DNA from: UBA668 sp046086305
GTDB lineage: Bacteria > Actinomycetota > Acidimicrobiia > Acidimicrobiales > Ilumatobacteraceae
DNA: 6,941 nt
Direction: 5' to 3'
Assembly (NCBI GenBank): GCA_046086305.1
Contig: JBJSXI010000034.1
Span: 1-6,941, forward strand
Part shown: piece after piece, positions 1 through 6,014 of the stretch
Layout: every line of letters starts with the position of its first letter
How positions within the stretch are numbered: the stretch's first letter is position 1
Notes under the pieces: model-generated
What the model was told of the DNA's origin: nothing
Database searches by the model: none
Seen by the model: only the letters and a program-made list of their open reading frames with translations
Program-made: the position numbers and the translations under genes

Positions 1-1339
1 AGCCACGGTTCGCCTCGTCGGGCTCGGTGTGGAACACCCGCTGGTACGCCCACAACAGGTAGAGCGCCGCCACGATGACACCGGTGGCTGCCACCGTCAC
101 CCAACACCGGGCCGCACAGAAGGAACCGATGAGCACCATGAACTCGCCGACGAAGCCGTTCAGCCCGGGCACACCGATACTGCTGAGCATCACGATGGTG
201 AACACTGCGGCGAACACGGGGGCGACCTTCTGAAGACCCTTCAGCGCGGCGATCTCTCTGGTGTGGCGGCGCTCGTAGATCATCCCGACGAGGAGGAACA
301 GCGCACCGGTGCTGATCCCGTGGTTGATGTTCTGCAGCACCCCACCGGTGATCGCCGTCGAGGTGAGGGCGAACGTCCCGAGCACGATGAAACCGAGGTG
401 GGCCACTGACGAGTAGGCCACCACTCGCTTCAGGTCGCGCTGCATGGTCGCGGCGATCGCTCCCCACAGGATGCCGATCGTCGCGAGCGTCAACAGCACG
501 GGGCGCGCCCACACCGATGCCTCGGGGAAGAGGTACACGCCGAAGCGCAGGAGACCGTAGGTGCCGAGCTTCAGCAGCACGCCCGCCAAGATGACCGACC
601 CGCCGGTGGGTGCCTGGGTGTGCGCGTCGGGGAGCCACGTGTGCAGCGGGAACAGCGGCACCTTGACGGCGAACGCGATCGCGAAGGCAACGAAGAGCCA
701 GCGTCCGGTGTTCGTCGCGAAGTCGGCCTGCTCGGCGATTTTCACCAGGTCGAAGGTGATCGCACCGTCGTCGGCCCGGGCGAGGACTGCCGTGGCGACG
801 ATGCCGACGAGCATGAACGCCGAACCCGCCATCGTGAACAGGAAGAACTTCGTCGCCGCGTAGACGCGATCGTCGTATCCCCATCCTCCGATGAGGAAGT
901 ACATCGGCACGAGGACGATCTCGAAGAAGACGAAGAACAGGAACAGGTCGAGACTGATGAAGCTGCCCATCACTCCGGCCTCGAGCAACAACATCCAGGC
1001 GAGATAGCGAGGATGATCGTGATGCGGGTCGACCCCAGCGATCACCAAGGGGAACAGCAGGCCGGTGAGCACCACGAGGAACAGCGATATCCCATCGATC
1101 CCGAGGTGCCACGAGATCCCCCACGGTTCGATCCACGGGTGCTGCGACACGAACTGGTAGTCGGCGCTCGAACCGTCGAATTGGAACAGCACCGACAACG
1201 AGAGCGCTCCGGTGAACACACTCGTCAGCAGCGCGACGAGTTTGACCATCGCCAGAGATCGCCGGGCCAGAAGGGCGACCGCTGCGGCACCGGCCACAGG
1301 CACGATGACGAGCATCGACAGCACGGGGAAGTCGGTCAC
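1..1339 (-). CDS. nuoM: NADH-quinone oxidoreductase subunit M (NuoM), 3' end cut by window edge
   Basis: NuoM is an antiporter-like membrane subunit of complex I that forms one proton channel in the membrane arm. The frame, read on the minus strand, starts at GTG 1339, overlaps the nuoL stop by four bases (GTGA), and stays open to base 1, giving 446 residues. The family is usually about 500 residues, so the last 50 or so are outside. Channel residues are visible: Glu140 in VFFEIVLVPMYF, Lys226 in AVKVPLFPLHTWLPDAH, Lys257 in LLKLGTYGLLR, His314 in SVAHLGF, His340 in NINHGIS and Glu399 in GFVGEF. They match E. coli Glu144, Lys234, Lys265, His322, His348 and Glu407 with a steady offset. The protein is hydrophobic throughout, as expected for a multi-helix membrane protein. 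Residues 408 and 412 are cysteines in the stretch GSFCAARCW, which I consider a minor local variation. No internal stop was met in a manual translation. Confidence 0.96.
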   Translation of the reverse strand, partial: MTDFPVLSMLVIVPVAGAAAVALLARRSLAMVKLVALLTSVFTGALSLSVLFQFDGSSADYQFVSQHPWIEPWGISWHLGIDGISLFLVVLTGLLFPLVIAGVDPHHDHPRYLAWMLLLEAGVMGSFISLDLFLFFVFFEIVLVPMYFLIGGWGYDDRVYAATKFFLFTMAGSAFMLVGIVATAVLARADDGAITFDLVKIAEQADFATNTGRWLFVAFAIAFAVKVPLFPLHTWLPDAHTQAPTGGSVILAGVLLKLGTYGLLRFGVYLFPEASVWARPVLLTLATIGILWGAIAATMQRDLKRVVAYSSVAHLGFIVLGTFALTSTAITGGVLQNINHGISTGALFLLVGMIYERRHTREIAALKGLQKVAPVFAAVFTIVMLSSIGVPGLNGFVGEFMVLIGSFCAARCWVTVAATGVIVAALYLLWAYQRVFHTEPDEANRG

Positions 1340-3240
1340 AGGATCCCCCGCACGATGACGAACCAGGCGAGGACGATCGCCACACCGACGCCGAGTGCCG
1401 CCGCGTAGTTGCGGACGTTGCCGCTCTGGAACACGCGTAACCGCTCTGCAACGAGTCTCACGACGCGACCACTTCCGTCGACCGCGCCATCGACCACCCG
1501 GGCGTCCACGGTCGCCACGGCCTCGAACGCCGCCGTGCCCGGACCACCCATGAACCGAGTGACGGCGGTGTCGTAGTACCAACCCTCCGCGAGGACGGCC
1601 GGTTCGACGACTGGCAGGCGGCGCTTCGCATACACGAGCACCGACAGCGCGATCCCGGTCGCAGCAACCACGATCGCAACGACCATCAGCACGTACTTGA
1701 GATCGTAGGTCGCATCGCTCAGGCTGTGCTCGCCCGCCTCGACCACCGGCTCGAGCCAATGTTCGAGCCGGTGCAGACTCTTCGCGAACGGCAACTGCAT
1801 CGCGCCACCCACGATCGAGAGACCCGCGAGGACGATCAAGGGCACCAGCATCGTGCGCGGGCTCTCGTGCGGCGTCAGGTCGCCGTGCGCGCCGTGTTCG
1901 TCGTGCGCATCGTGCCAGCGCGCCTCGCCGAAGAACACCATGATGACCTGGCGAGTCATGTAGTACGCGGTGAGCAGCGCGGTGACGAGTCCGACGGCGT
2001 ACAGCACGACGCTCCGGTCGTACACGTACAGCAGGATCTCGTCCTTGCTCCAGAAGCCGGCGAACGGGGGCACCCCTGCAATCGCCAGCCAGCCGATGAT
2101 GAACGTCGCGGCCGTCACCGGCATCAGCGCGCGCAGTGCACCCATACGACGCATGTCCTGCTGGTGATGCATGCCGTGGATCACCGATCCCGAGCCGAGG
2201 AACAGCAGCGCCTTGAAGAACGCATGGGTGACCATGTGGAACACCGCAGCGACATACGCCCCGGAGCCCACCGTGAGGAACATGTACCCCAGCGGACTGA
2301 CGGTGGAATAGGCCAGCACCTTCTTGATGTCGTTCTGCGCCACGGCGATGGTCGCGGCGAACAGCGCCGTCGCGGCACCGACGATCGCGATGATCCATCC
2401 TGCGTAGTCGGCGGCCACGGCCAGAAGCGGATTAAGCCGGACCATCAAGAACACCCCGGCCGTCACCATCGTTGCGGCGTGGATGAGTGCCGACACGGGC
2501 GTAGGCCCCTCCATCGCATCGGGCAGCCACAGGTAGAGGGGGAGTTGCGCGCTCTTGCCGCACGCGCCGATGAAGGCGAACAAGGCGATCGCCGTTGCGG
2601 TCGACTGGGCGAGACCGGTCGCCGTCTCACCGAGTTCGAGATAGTCGAGTGTGCCGGCCGACCAGAAGGCGAAGAACATCGCCATCATGAAGCCCCAGTC
2701 GCCCACTCGATTGGTGACGAAGGCCTTCTTCCCGGCCGTCGCCGCGCTGTCGCGCTCGTGCCAGAAACTGATGAGGAAGTACGAGCAGGCCCCCACACCC
2801 TCCCAGCCGAGGAACGTGACGAGGAGGTTCGAGCCGAGGACCAGCATCAGCATGCTGAACGCGAACAGGTTGAGGTAGAGGAAGAACTTGCTGAACCGTG
2901 CATCGCCGTGCATGTAGCCGACGGCATAGAGATGGATGAGCGTCCCGATGCCCGTCACGAACAGCGCCATCGTCACGCTCAGGGGATCGACGAGGAAGCC
3001 GAGATCGATCGCCACGTCGCCGAGCGGCAACCACGTGAACAGGGTCGTCACGTGGTGTCGCTCCTCCGAGGGCAGCGAGAGGAGCTCGAGGAAGACGCCG
3101 ACTGTCACGACGAACGACGAGGCGAGCATCAGCGTCGCCAGCCAGCCGGCGCGAGGGTCGCCAAGTCGGCGACCGAACACGACGAGCAGCAGGAAGCCCG
3201 CCAGCGGCAGCGCGGGGATCAGCCAAACGAGGTCGAGCAT
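1336..3240 (-). CDS. nuoL: NADH-quinone oxidoreductase subunit L (NuoL)
   Basis: NuoL is the distal antiporter-like proton channel of complex I, and its long C-terminal lateral helix runs along the membrane arm. The 634-residue protein is close to the usual family length (about 610-650). Conserved residues are seen: Glu147 in LGWEGVG, Asp181 in NRVGDWGF, Lys229 in CGKSAQLPL, His254 in ALIHAATMV, His335 and His339 in FHMVTHAFFKA, Lys343, and Lys399-Asp400 in FWSKDEI. The order and spacing match the E. coli protein. Hydrophobic segments cover residues 1-535. Residues about 555-605 look like the lateral/amphipathic region and 611-632 form the last membrane helix. The start is ATG 3240, four bases after the nuoK stop, with GAGGGG upstream. 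A histidine-rich loop lies at residues 443-458. The stop overlaps the nuoM start, suggesting translational coupling. Confidence 0.98.
   Translation of the reverse strand: MLDLVWLIPALPLAGFLLLVVFGRRLGDPRAGWLATLMLASSFVVTVGVFLELLSLPSEERHHVTTLFTWLPLGDVAIDLGFLVDPLSVTMALFVTGIGTLIHLYAVGYMHGDARFSKFFLYLNLFAFSMLMLVLGSNLLVTFLGWEGVGACSYFLISFWHERDSAATAGKKAFVTNRVGDWGFMMAMFFAFWSAGTLDYLELGETATGLAQSTATAIALFAFIGACGKSAQLPLYLWLPDAMEGPTPVSALIHAATMVTAGVFLMVRLNPLLAVAADYAGWIIAIVGAATALFAATIAVAQNDIKKVLAYSTVSPLGYMFLTVGSGAYVAAVFHMVTHAFFKALLFLGSGSVIHGMHHQQDMRRMGALRALMPVTAATFIIGWLAIAGVPPFAGFWSKDEILLYVYDRSVVLYAVGLVTALLTAYYMTRQVIMVFFGEARWHDAHDEHGAHGDLTPHESPRTMLVPLIVLAGLSIVGGAMQLPFAKSLHRLEHWLEPVVEAGEHSLSDATYDLKYVLMVVAIVVAATGIALSVLVYAKRRLPVVEPAVLAEGWYYDTAVTRFMGGPGTAAFEAVATVDARVVDGAVDGSGRVVRLVAERLRVFQSGNVRNYAAALGVGVAIVLAWFVIVRGIL
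1344..1349 (-). promoter_or_regulatory. Possible ribosome binding site of nuoM (GGGGGA)
   Basis: GGGGGA lies four bases before GTG 1339, inside the last codons of nuoL (Arg-Gly-Ile). The spacing is short but acceptable, and together with the GTGA overlap it supports GTG 1339 as the nuoM start; no ATG lies near it in frame. Confidence 0.5.
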
Positions 3241-3244
3241 GTCG

Positions 3245-3553
3245 TCAGCCCCTCAACTCGACGAGGTCGTCGGTGGTCGCCCCGGGCCGACGACGGAGGA
3301 TGGCCACGATGATCCCGAGTCCCACCACGACCTCGGCCGCCGCCACAACCATCACGAAGAACACCGTGGTCTGGCCGCCGATGTCACCGAGCCTGCGAGC
3401 GAGCGCGACGAAGGTGAGGTTCACCGCATTGAGCATCAGCTCGATGCACATGAACAGCACGAGCGGATTCCGGCGGACGAGCACGCCGACCACGCCGATC
3501 CCGAACACGACTGCAGCGAGCAGGAGGTACCACGTCGTCGTCGGTGTGTGCAA
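3245..3553 (-). CDS. nuoK: NADH-quinone oxidoreductase subunit K (NuoK); start uncertain
   Basis: NuoK is a small three-helix membrane subunit (MrpC-like) in the membrane arm of complex I, next to NuoJ and NuoN. The reading gives 102 residues, about the family size (roughly 100). Three hydrophobic helices are visible at about residues 8-27, 31-52 and 64-86. The essential glutamates are present as Glu38 in FMCIELMLNA and Glu74 in VAAAEVVVGL, matching E. coli Glu36 and Glu72. The C-terminal ELRG is also like relatives. The start is the weak point. TTG 3553 is the only start codon in this frame between an in-frame stop (TGA at 3563-3565) and the first helix, and it has no ribosome binding site. 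A better ATG at 3566, overlapping the nuoJ stop and preceded by GAGGTGG, is one frame off. The body of the gene is certain; the first 5-12 residues are not. Confidence 0.93.
   Translation of the reverse strand: MHTPTTTWYLLLAAVVFGIGVVGVLVRRNPLVLFMCIELMLNAVNLTFVALARRLGDIGGQTTVFFVMVVAAAEVVVGLGIIVAILRRRPGATTDDLVELRG
3249..3254 (-). promoter_or_regulatory. Ribosome binding site of nuoL (GAGGGG)
   Basis: GAGGGG lies eight bases before ATG 3240 and inside the last codons of nuoK (Leu-Arg-Gly). It supports ATG 3240 as the nuoL start and implies that ribosomes finishing nuoK pass over the nuoL initiation site. Confidence 0.7.
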
Positions 3554-3565
3554 CGGCGAGGCTCA

Positions 3566-4126
3566 TCACGACGCCACCTCGGACTCGCCACGGCGCGGCC
3601 GCCGGGCGAGCACCACGGTGCCGACCACGGCGATCACGAGCAACACCGAGGTGAGCTCGAACGCGAGCACCTTGTCGCCGAAGAGATCGCGAGCAAGGGC
3701 ACGGATGTTGCCATCGTGCTCAGGCTGACCCTCGGGTGAGAGCAGCTCGACACCGGCTCCCGTCACCGCAGTGCCGGCATCGCGTGAGGCGCCGATCGCG
3801 ATACCGAGCAGCGTGACGATCGACACCCCGACCACCACGGCCACCGGGCGCTGCACCCTGAACGGTTCGACGCGCAGGTCTTCGGATCGGTCAACACCGA
3901 GCAGCATGATCACGAAGAGGAACAGCACGACGATCGCCCCCGCATAGACGATCACCTGAACTGCGGCGAGAAAGTTTGCCGACAGGGCGACGAAGTGCAC
4001 GGCAACACCGAACAGGGTGAGCACGAGGCTGAGGGCGGCGTGCACCGGGTGGTTGCGCACCACGACACCGACCGCGCCGACGAGCACCATCGCCGAGGCG
4101 ACGACGAAGACGAACAACTCGATCAA
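3566..4126 (-). CDS. nuoJ: NADH-quinone oxidoreductase subunit J (NuoJ)
   Basis: NuoJ is a five-helix membrane subunit of complex I. Its third helix carries the pi-bulge thought to gate coupling between quinone reduction and proton transfer. The 186-residue protein is of normal length. The conserved helix 3 motif is at residues 57-74 (QVIVYAGAIVVLFLFVIM), with Tyr61 matching E. coli Tyr59. Gln57 sits where E. coli has Glu55. Other hydrophobic helices are at about 4-22, 29-48, 93-112 and 152-174, the last with Glu157 in LAFELTSVLL. A hydrophilic loop of about 40 residues separates helices 4 and 5. The start is TTG 4126, overlapping the nuoI stop by four bases (TTGA). No start codon lies upstream in frame before a stop, and the next ATG (residue 13) would cut helix 1. 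I see no clear ribosome binding site, so translation probably depends on coupling to nuoI. Confidence 0.95.
   Translation of the reverse strand: MIELFVFVVASAMVLVGAVGVVVRNHPVHAALSLVLTLFGVAVHFVALSANFLAAVQVIVYAGAIVVLFLFVIMLLGVDRSEDLRVEPFRVQRPVAVVVGVSIVTLLGIAIGASRDAGTAVTGAGVELLSPEGQPEHDGNIRALARDLFGDKVLAFELTSVLLVIAVVGTVVLARRPRRGESEVAS
3574..3580 (-). promoter_or_regulatory. Ribosome binding site (GAGGTGG) in front of ATG 3566, out of frame with nuoK
   Basis: On the minus strand GAGGTGG is followed by a seven-base spacer and ATG at 3566, which overlaps the nuoJ stop as TGATG. This is the same layout as the nuoG-nuoH and nuoH-nuoI junctions. The ATG begins MSLAVAHT but then runs one frame away from the conserved NuoK sequence. 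It is either the true nuoK start with a small indel after it, or a chance match inside the end of nuoJ (the bases encode its Glu-Val-Ala residues). Confidence 0.5.
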
Positions 4127-4797
4127 CGCTGGACCGTCCGGACCGTCTTCACCGCATCTGCGTCGGCCTGCTTCGGCTCGGGCGCGCGGACACCGTGACC
4201 CAGTTCGCCGCTCCAGCCGACCTCGCCGACGAAGTCGGCGTCACCGCTCGCCGACGTTGCCCGCATCCACCCGCTCGTGAGGAGATCCTCACCCTCACGC
4301 CAGTCCTCCCACGGCAGTTGCCGCGGCCGACCATCGTCATCGACGACGAGTTCCGACTTCGTGTACACGGCATCCCGACGGCTGGTGAAGCTGAACTCGA
4401 ACAACTTGCTCTCGGTGATCGCCTCGGTGGGGCAGGCCTCGACGCACAGGTCGCAGTGGATGCAGCGCAGATAGTTGATCTCGTAGACGAACCCGAAGCG
4501 CTCACCCGGCGAGGTCGGGTGATCCGGGTCGTTGTCGGCCCCGCGCACATAGATGCACTTGGCCGGACACACACCGGCGCACAACTCGCAGCCGATGCAC
4601 TTCTCCATCCCGTCGTCGTACCGATTGAGCACATGGCGACCGTGCAGTCGCTCGGGCTTGGGGATCTTCTCGTCGCGCCCTTCGGTCGACTTGCCGCGCT
4701 TGGCAATGCGACCGCCCGAGTACGACGTGGTGACCCGCGCGCCGCCGAAGAAGCGGTGCTGCTTCAACGTGACGAGAAATCCGTCGAGGTAGCCCAT
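4123..4797 (-). CDS. nuoI: NADH-quinone oxidoreductase subunit I (NuoI), 2x[4Fe-4S] ferredoxin-like
   Basis: NuoI is the peripheral-arm subunit that carries clusters N6a and N6b and passes electrons toward the terminal cluster N2 and quinone. Two ferredoxin motifs are clear: Cys67, 70, 73, 77 (CIGCELCAGVCP) and Cys112, 115, 118, 122 (CIHCDLCVEACP). By the family pattern the first three of each motif pair with the last cysteine of the other. The extra Cys81 is not one of the eight ligands. The stretch HGRHVLNRYDDGMEKC before the first motif is typical of NuoI. The 224-residue length includes a tail of about 90 residues after the clusters, with LPWEDWREGEDLLTSGW and an acidic, Gly/Ser-containing end; long tails of this kind occur in actinobacterial NuoI. 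The start ATG 4797 shares one base with the nuoH stop (TGATG), with GAGGGGG upstream. The stop overlaps the nuoJ start. Confidence 0.98.
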   Translation of the reverse strand: MGYLDGFLVTLKQHRFFGGARVTTSYSGGRIAKRGKSTEGRDEKIPKPERLHGRHVLNRYDDGMEKCIGCELCAGVCPAKCIYVRGADNDPDHPTSPGERFGFVYEINYLRCIHCDLCVEACPTEAITESKLFEFSFTSRRDAVYTKSELVVDDDGRPRQLPWEDWREGEDLLTSGWMRATSASGDADFVGEVGWSGELGHGVRAPEPKQADADAVKTVRTVQR

Positions 4798-6014
4798 CAG
4801 AACATCGCCCCCTCACGTACACGGGCACGCGCGCTGACACGCGAGGCCGCCGACAGCAACGATGCCGAACCGGCCAGCACGGCGAGCCCGACCGCACCGA
4901 CGAGCCACGGGTTCCAGCTGTTGTCTTCACCGATCCGGAAGCCAGCGAGCAACATGAACCACCCCAGCGCGAGCGGGATCATCAGCTTCCACCCCAGGTT
5001 CATCAACTGGTCGTACCTGAGACGCGGCAGCGTCGCACGGAACCAGACGTAGATGTAGAGGAAGACAAGCACCTTCAAGAGCAGCCACACGGTGCCGCTG
5101 AGCGGGCCGAGGAACGACAACACATTGTCGTTGCCGAACAATCGAAGCGGCTGCGGTCCGCCGAAGAACAGGGTGACGATGACACCGCTCATGGTGATCG
5201 TGTTCATGAACTCGGCAAGGAAGAACAGCGCGAACCGGATGCTCGAATACTCGGTGTTGAATCCACCGACGAGCTCCTGCTCGGCCTCGACCAGATCGAA
5301 CGGGGGACGGTTCAGTTCAGCGGTCGCCGCGATGAGGAACACCACGAACGGCACGATGCCCGTCGCGACGACGTGCCACCGCGAGATGCTGCTCTGCGCG
5401 GCGACGATGCCATTGGTGCTGAGGGTGCCGGCCACCAGGATGACCGTCGCCAGGCTGAGGCCGAGCGCCGCCTCGTAGCTGACCATCTGCGCCGACGCGC
5501 GCACTGATCCGAGGAGTGGGTACTTCGAGCCCGAACTCCATCCGGCGAGCATGATCCCGTACACCGCGACGCTGCTGAGGGCGAGGAACAACAGCACACC
5601 AACCGGAGGATCGGCGAGCTGCAACTTGGTCGTCACCCCGAGCAGTTGGACCGTGCCGTCCTTCCCGCCCGAGAAGTCCCCGCCGAGAGGGATGATGCTC
5701 CAAACGAGGAATGCCGGCACGAACGCGAGGTACGGCGCCAACTTGAAGACGAACCGGTCGCTGCGATCGGGGATCAGATCCTCTTTGAAGAAGAGCTTCA
5801 CGCCATCGGCAAGGGTCTGCAGCAGACCCTTCGGCCCGGCCTTGTCGGGACCGATCCGGTTCTGGAGGAACGCAACCACCTTGCGCTCGAACCACACCAT
5901 GAGCATCGTGCCGACGAGCCCAACCACGAAGACCACGAGCACCTTGATCACCACGACGAGGAACTCGCGAGTGAGAAGACCGATGTTGTCGAGCAGCGGG
6001 TCGAGCGCGAGCAT
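4797..6014 (-). CDS. nuoH: NADH-quinone oxidoreductase subunit H (NuoH)
   Basis: NuoH is the membrane subunit that joins the membrane arm to the peripheral arm and forms much of the quinone chamber and the first proton path. The 405-residue product is somewhat longer than E. coli NuoH (about 325), as in actinobacteria, partly through a ninth hydrophobic segment near residues 370-390. Family signatures are seen: the first cytoplasmic loop WFERKVVAFLQNRIGPDKAG (42-61) followed by GLLQTLADGVKLFFKED, Glu181 in VSYEAALGLSL (matching E. coli Glu157), and the acidic loop AELNRPPFDLVEAEQELVGG (232-251) followed by FNTEYSS. ATG 6014 is chosen because it shares one base with the nuoG stop (TGATG), has GAGG seven bases upstream, and begins the hydrophobic N-terminus. 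The same frame is open further upstream to 6317, but that part lies over nuoG and reads as Arg/Gly/Pro-rich nonsense. Confidence 0.97.
   Translation of the reverse strand: MLALDPLLDNIGLLTREFLVVVIKVLVVFVVGLVGTMLMVWFERKVVAFLQNRIGPDKAGPKGLLQTLADGVKLFFKEDLIPDRSDRFVFKLAPYLAFVPAFLVWSIIPLGGDFSGGKDGTVQLLGVTTKLQLADPPVGVLLFLALSSVAVYGIMLAGWSSGSKYPLLGSVRASAQMVSYEAALGLSLATVILVAGTLSTNGIVAAQSSISRWHVVATGIVPFVVFLIAATAELNRPPFDLVEAEQELVGGFNTEYSSIRFALFFLAEFMNTITMSGVIVTLFFGGPQPLRLFGNDNVLSFLGPLSGTVWLLLKVLVFLYIYVWFRATLPRLRYDQLMNLGWKLMIPLALGWFMLLAGFRIGEDNSWNPWLVGAVGLAVLAGSASLLSAASRVSARARVREGAMF
4808..4814 (-). promoter_or_regulatory. Ribosome binding site of nuoI (GAGGGGG)
   Basis: GAGGGGG lies ten bases before ATG 4797, inside the last codons of nuoH (Arg-Glu-Gly-Ala). 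The spacing is slightly long but the purine run is strong and it agrees with the TGATG overlap. Confidence 0.6.
5811..5831. repeat. Perfect 10-base inverted repeat with a one-base centre, inside nuoH
   Basis: AAGGGTCTGC and its exact reverse complement GCAGACCCTT are separated by a single A. The 21 bases are exactly codons 62-68 of nuoH (Lys-Gly-Leu-Leu-Gln-Thr-Leu), a strongly conserved stretch of the family, so the symmetry may simply follow from the protein sequence plus codon choice. It has no T-run after it on either strand and is not a terminator. Confidence 0.6.

Noticed and set aside
230..244. Small hairpin CTGAAG-ACC-CTTCAG in nuoM
   Set aside because: Six-base stem within coding sequence, no T-run, mid-gene; expected by chance.
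620..1408. 262-residue open frame on the plus strand
   Set aside because: Antisense to nuoM with the same charged, repetitive composition; nuoM translates cleanly through the region with conserved channel residues.
452..2592. Several GCGATCGC-type octamers
   Set aside because: They arise from Ala-Ile or Ile-Ala codons in GC-rich sequence; number and placement do not suggest a repeat family or recognition element.
1726..3312. 528-residue open frame on the plus strand
   Set aside because: It lies antisense to nuoL, and its His/Arg/Glu/Asp/Gln-rich, low-hydrophobicity composition is what the reverse complement of a GC-rich membrane-protein gene gives. No domain is recognisable.
3384..3569. 61-residue open frame on the minus strand starting at the nuoJ stop
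   Set aside because: Beyond the first eight residues it is an Arg-rich shadow of nuoK in another frame; its start is discussed under the nuoK finding, but the frame itself is not a gene.
2936..3739. 267-residue open frame on the plus strand across nuoL, nuoK and nuoJ
   Set aside because: Antisense shadow spanning three clear genes, low-complexity charged product.
4195..5052. 285-residue open frame on the plus strand
   Set aside because: Antisense to nuoI and the end of nuoH, both of which have strong family motifs; the plus-strand product shows none.
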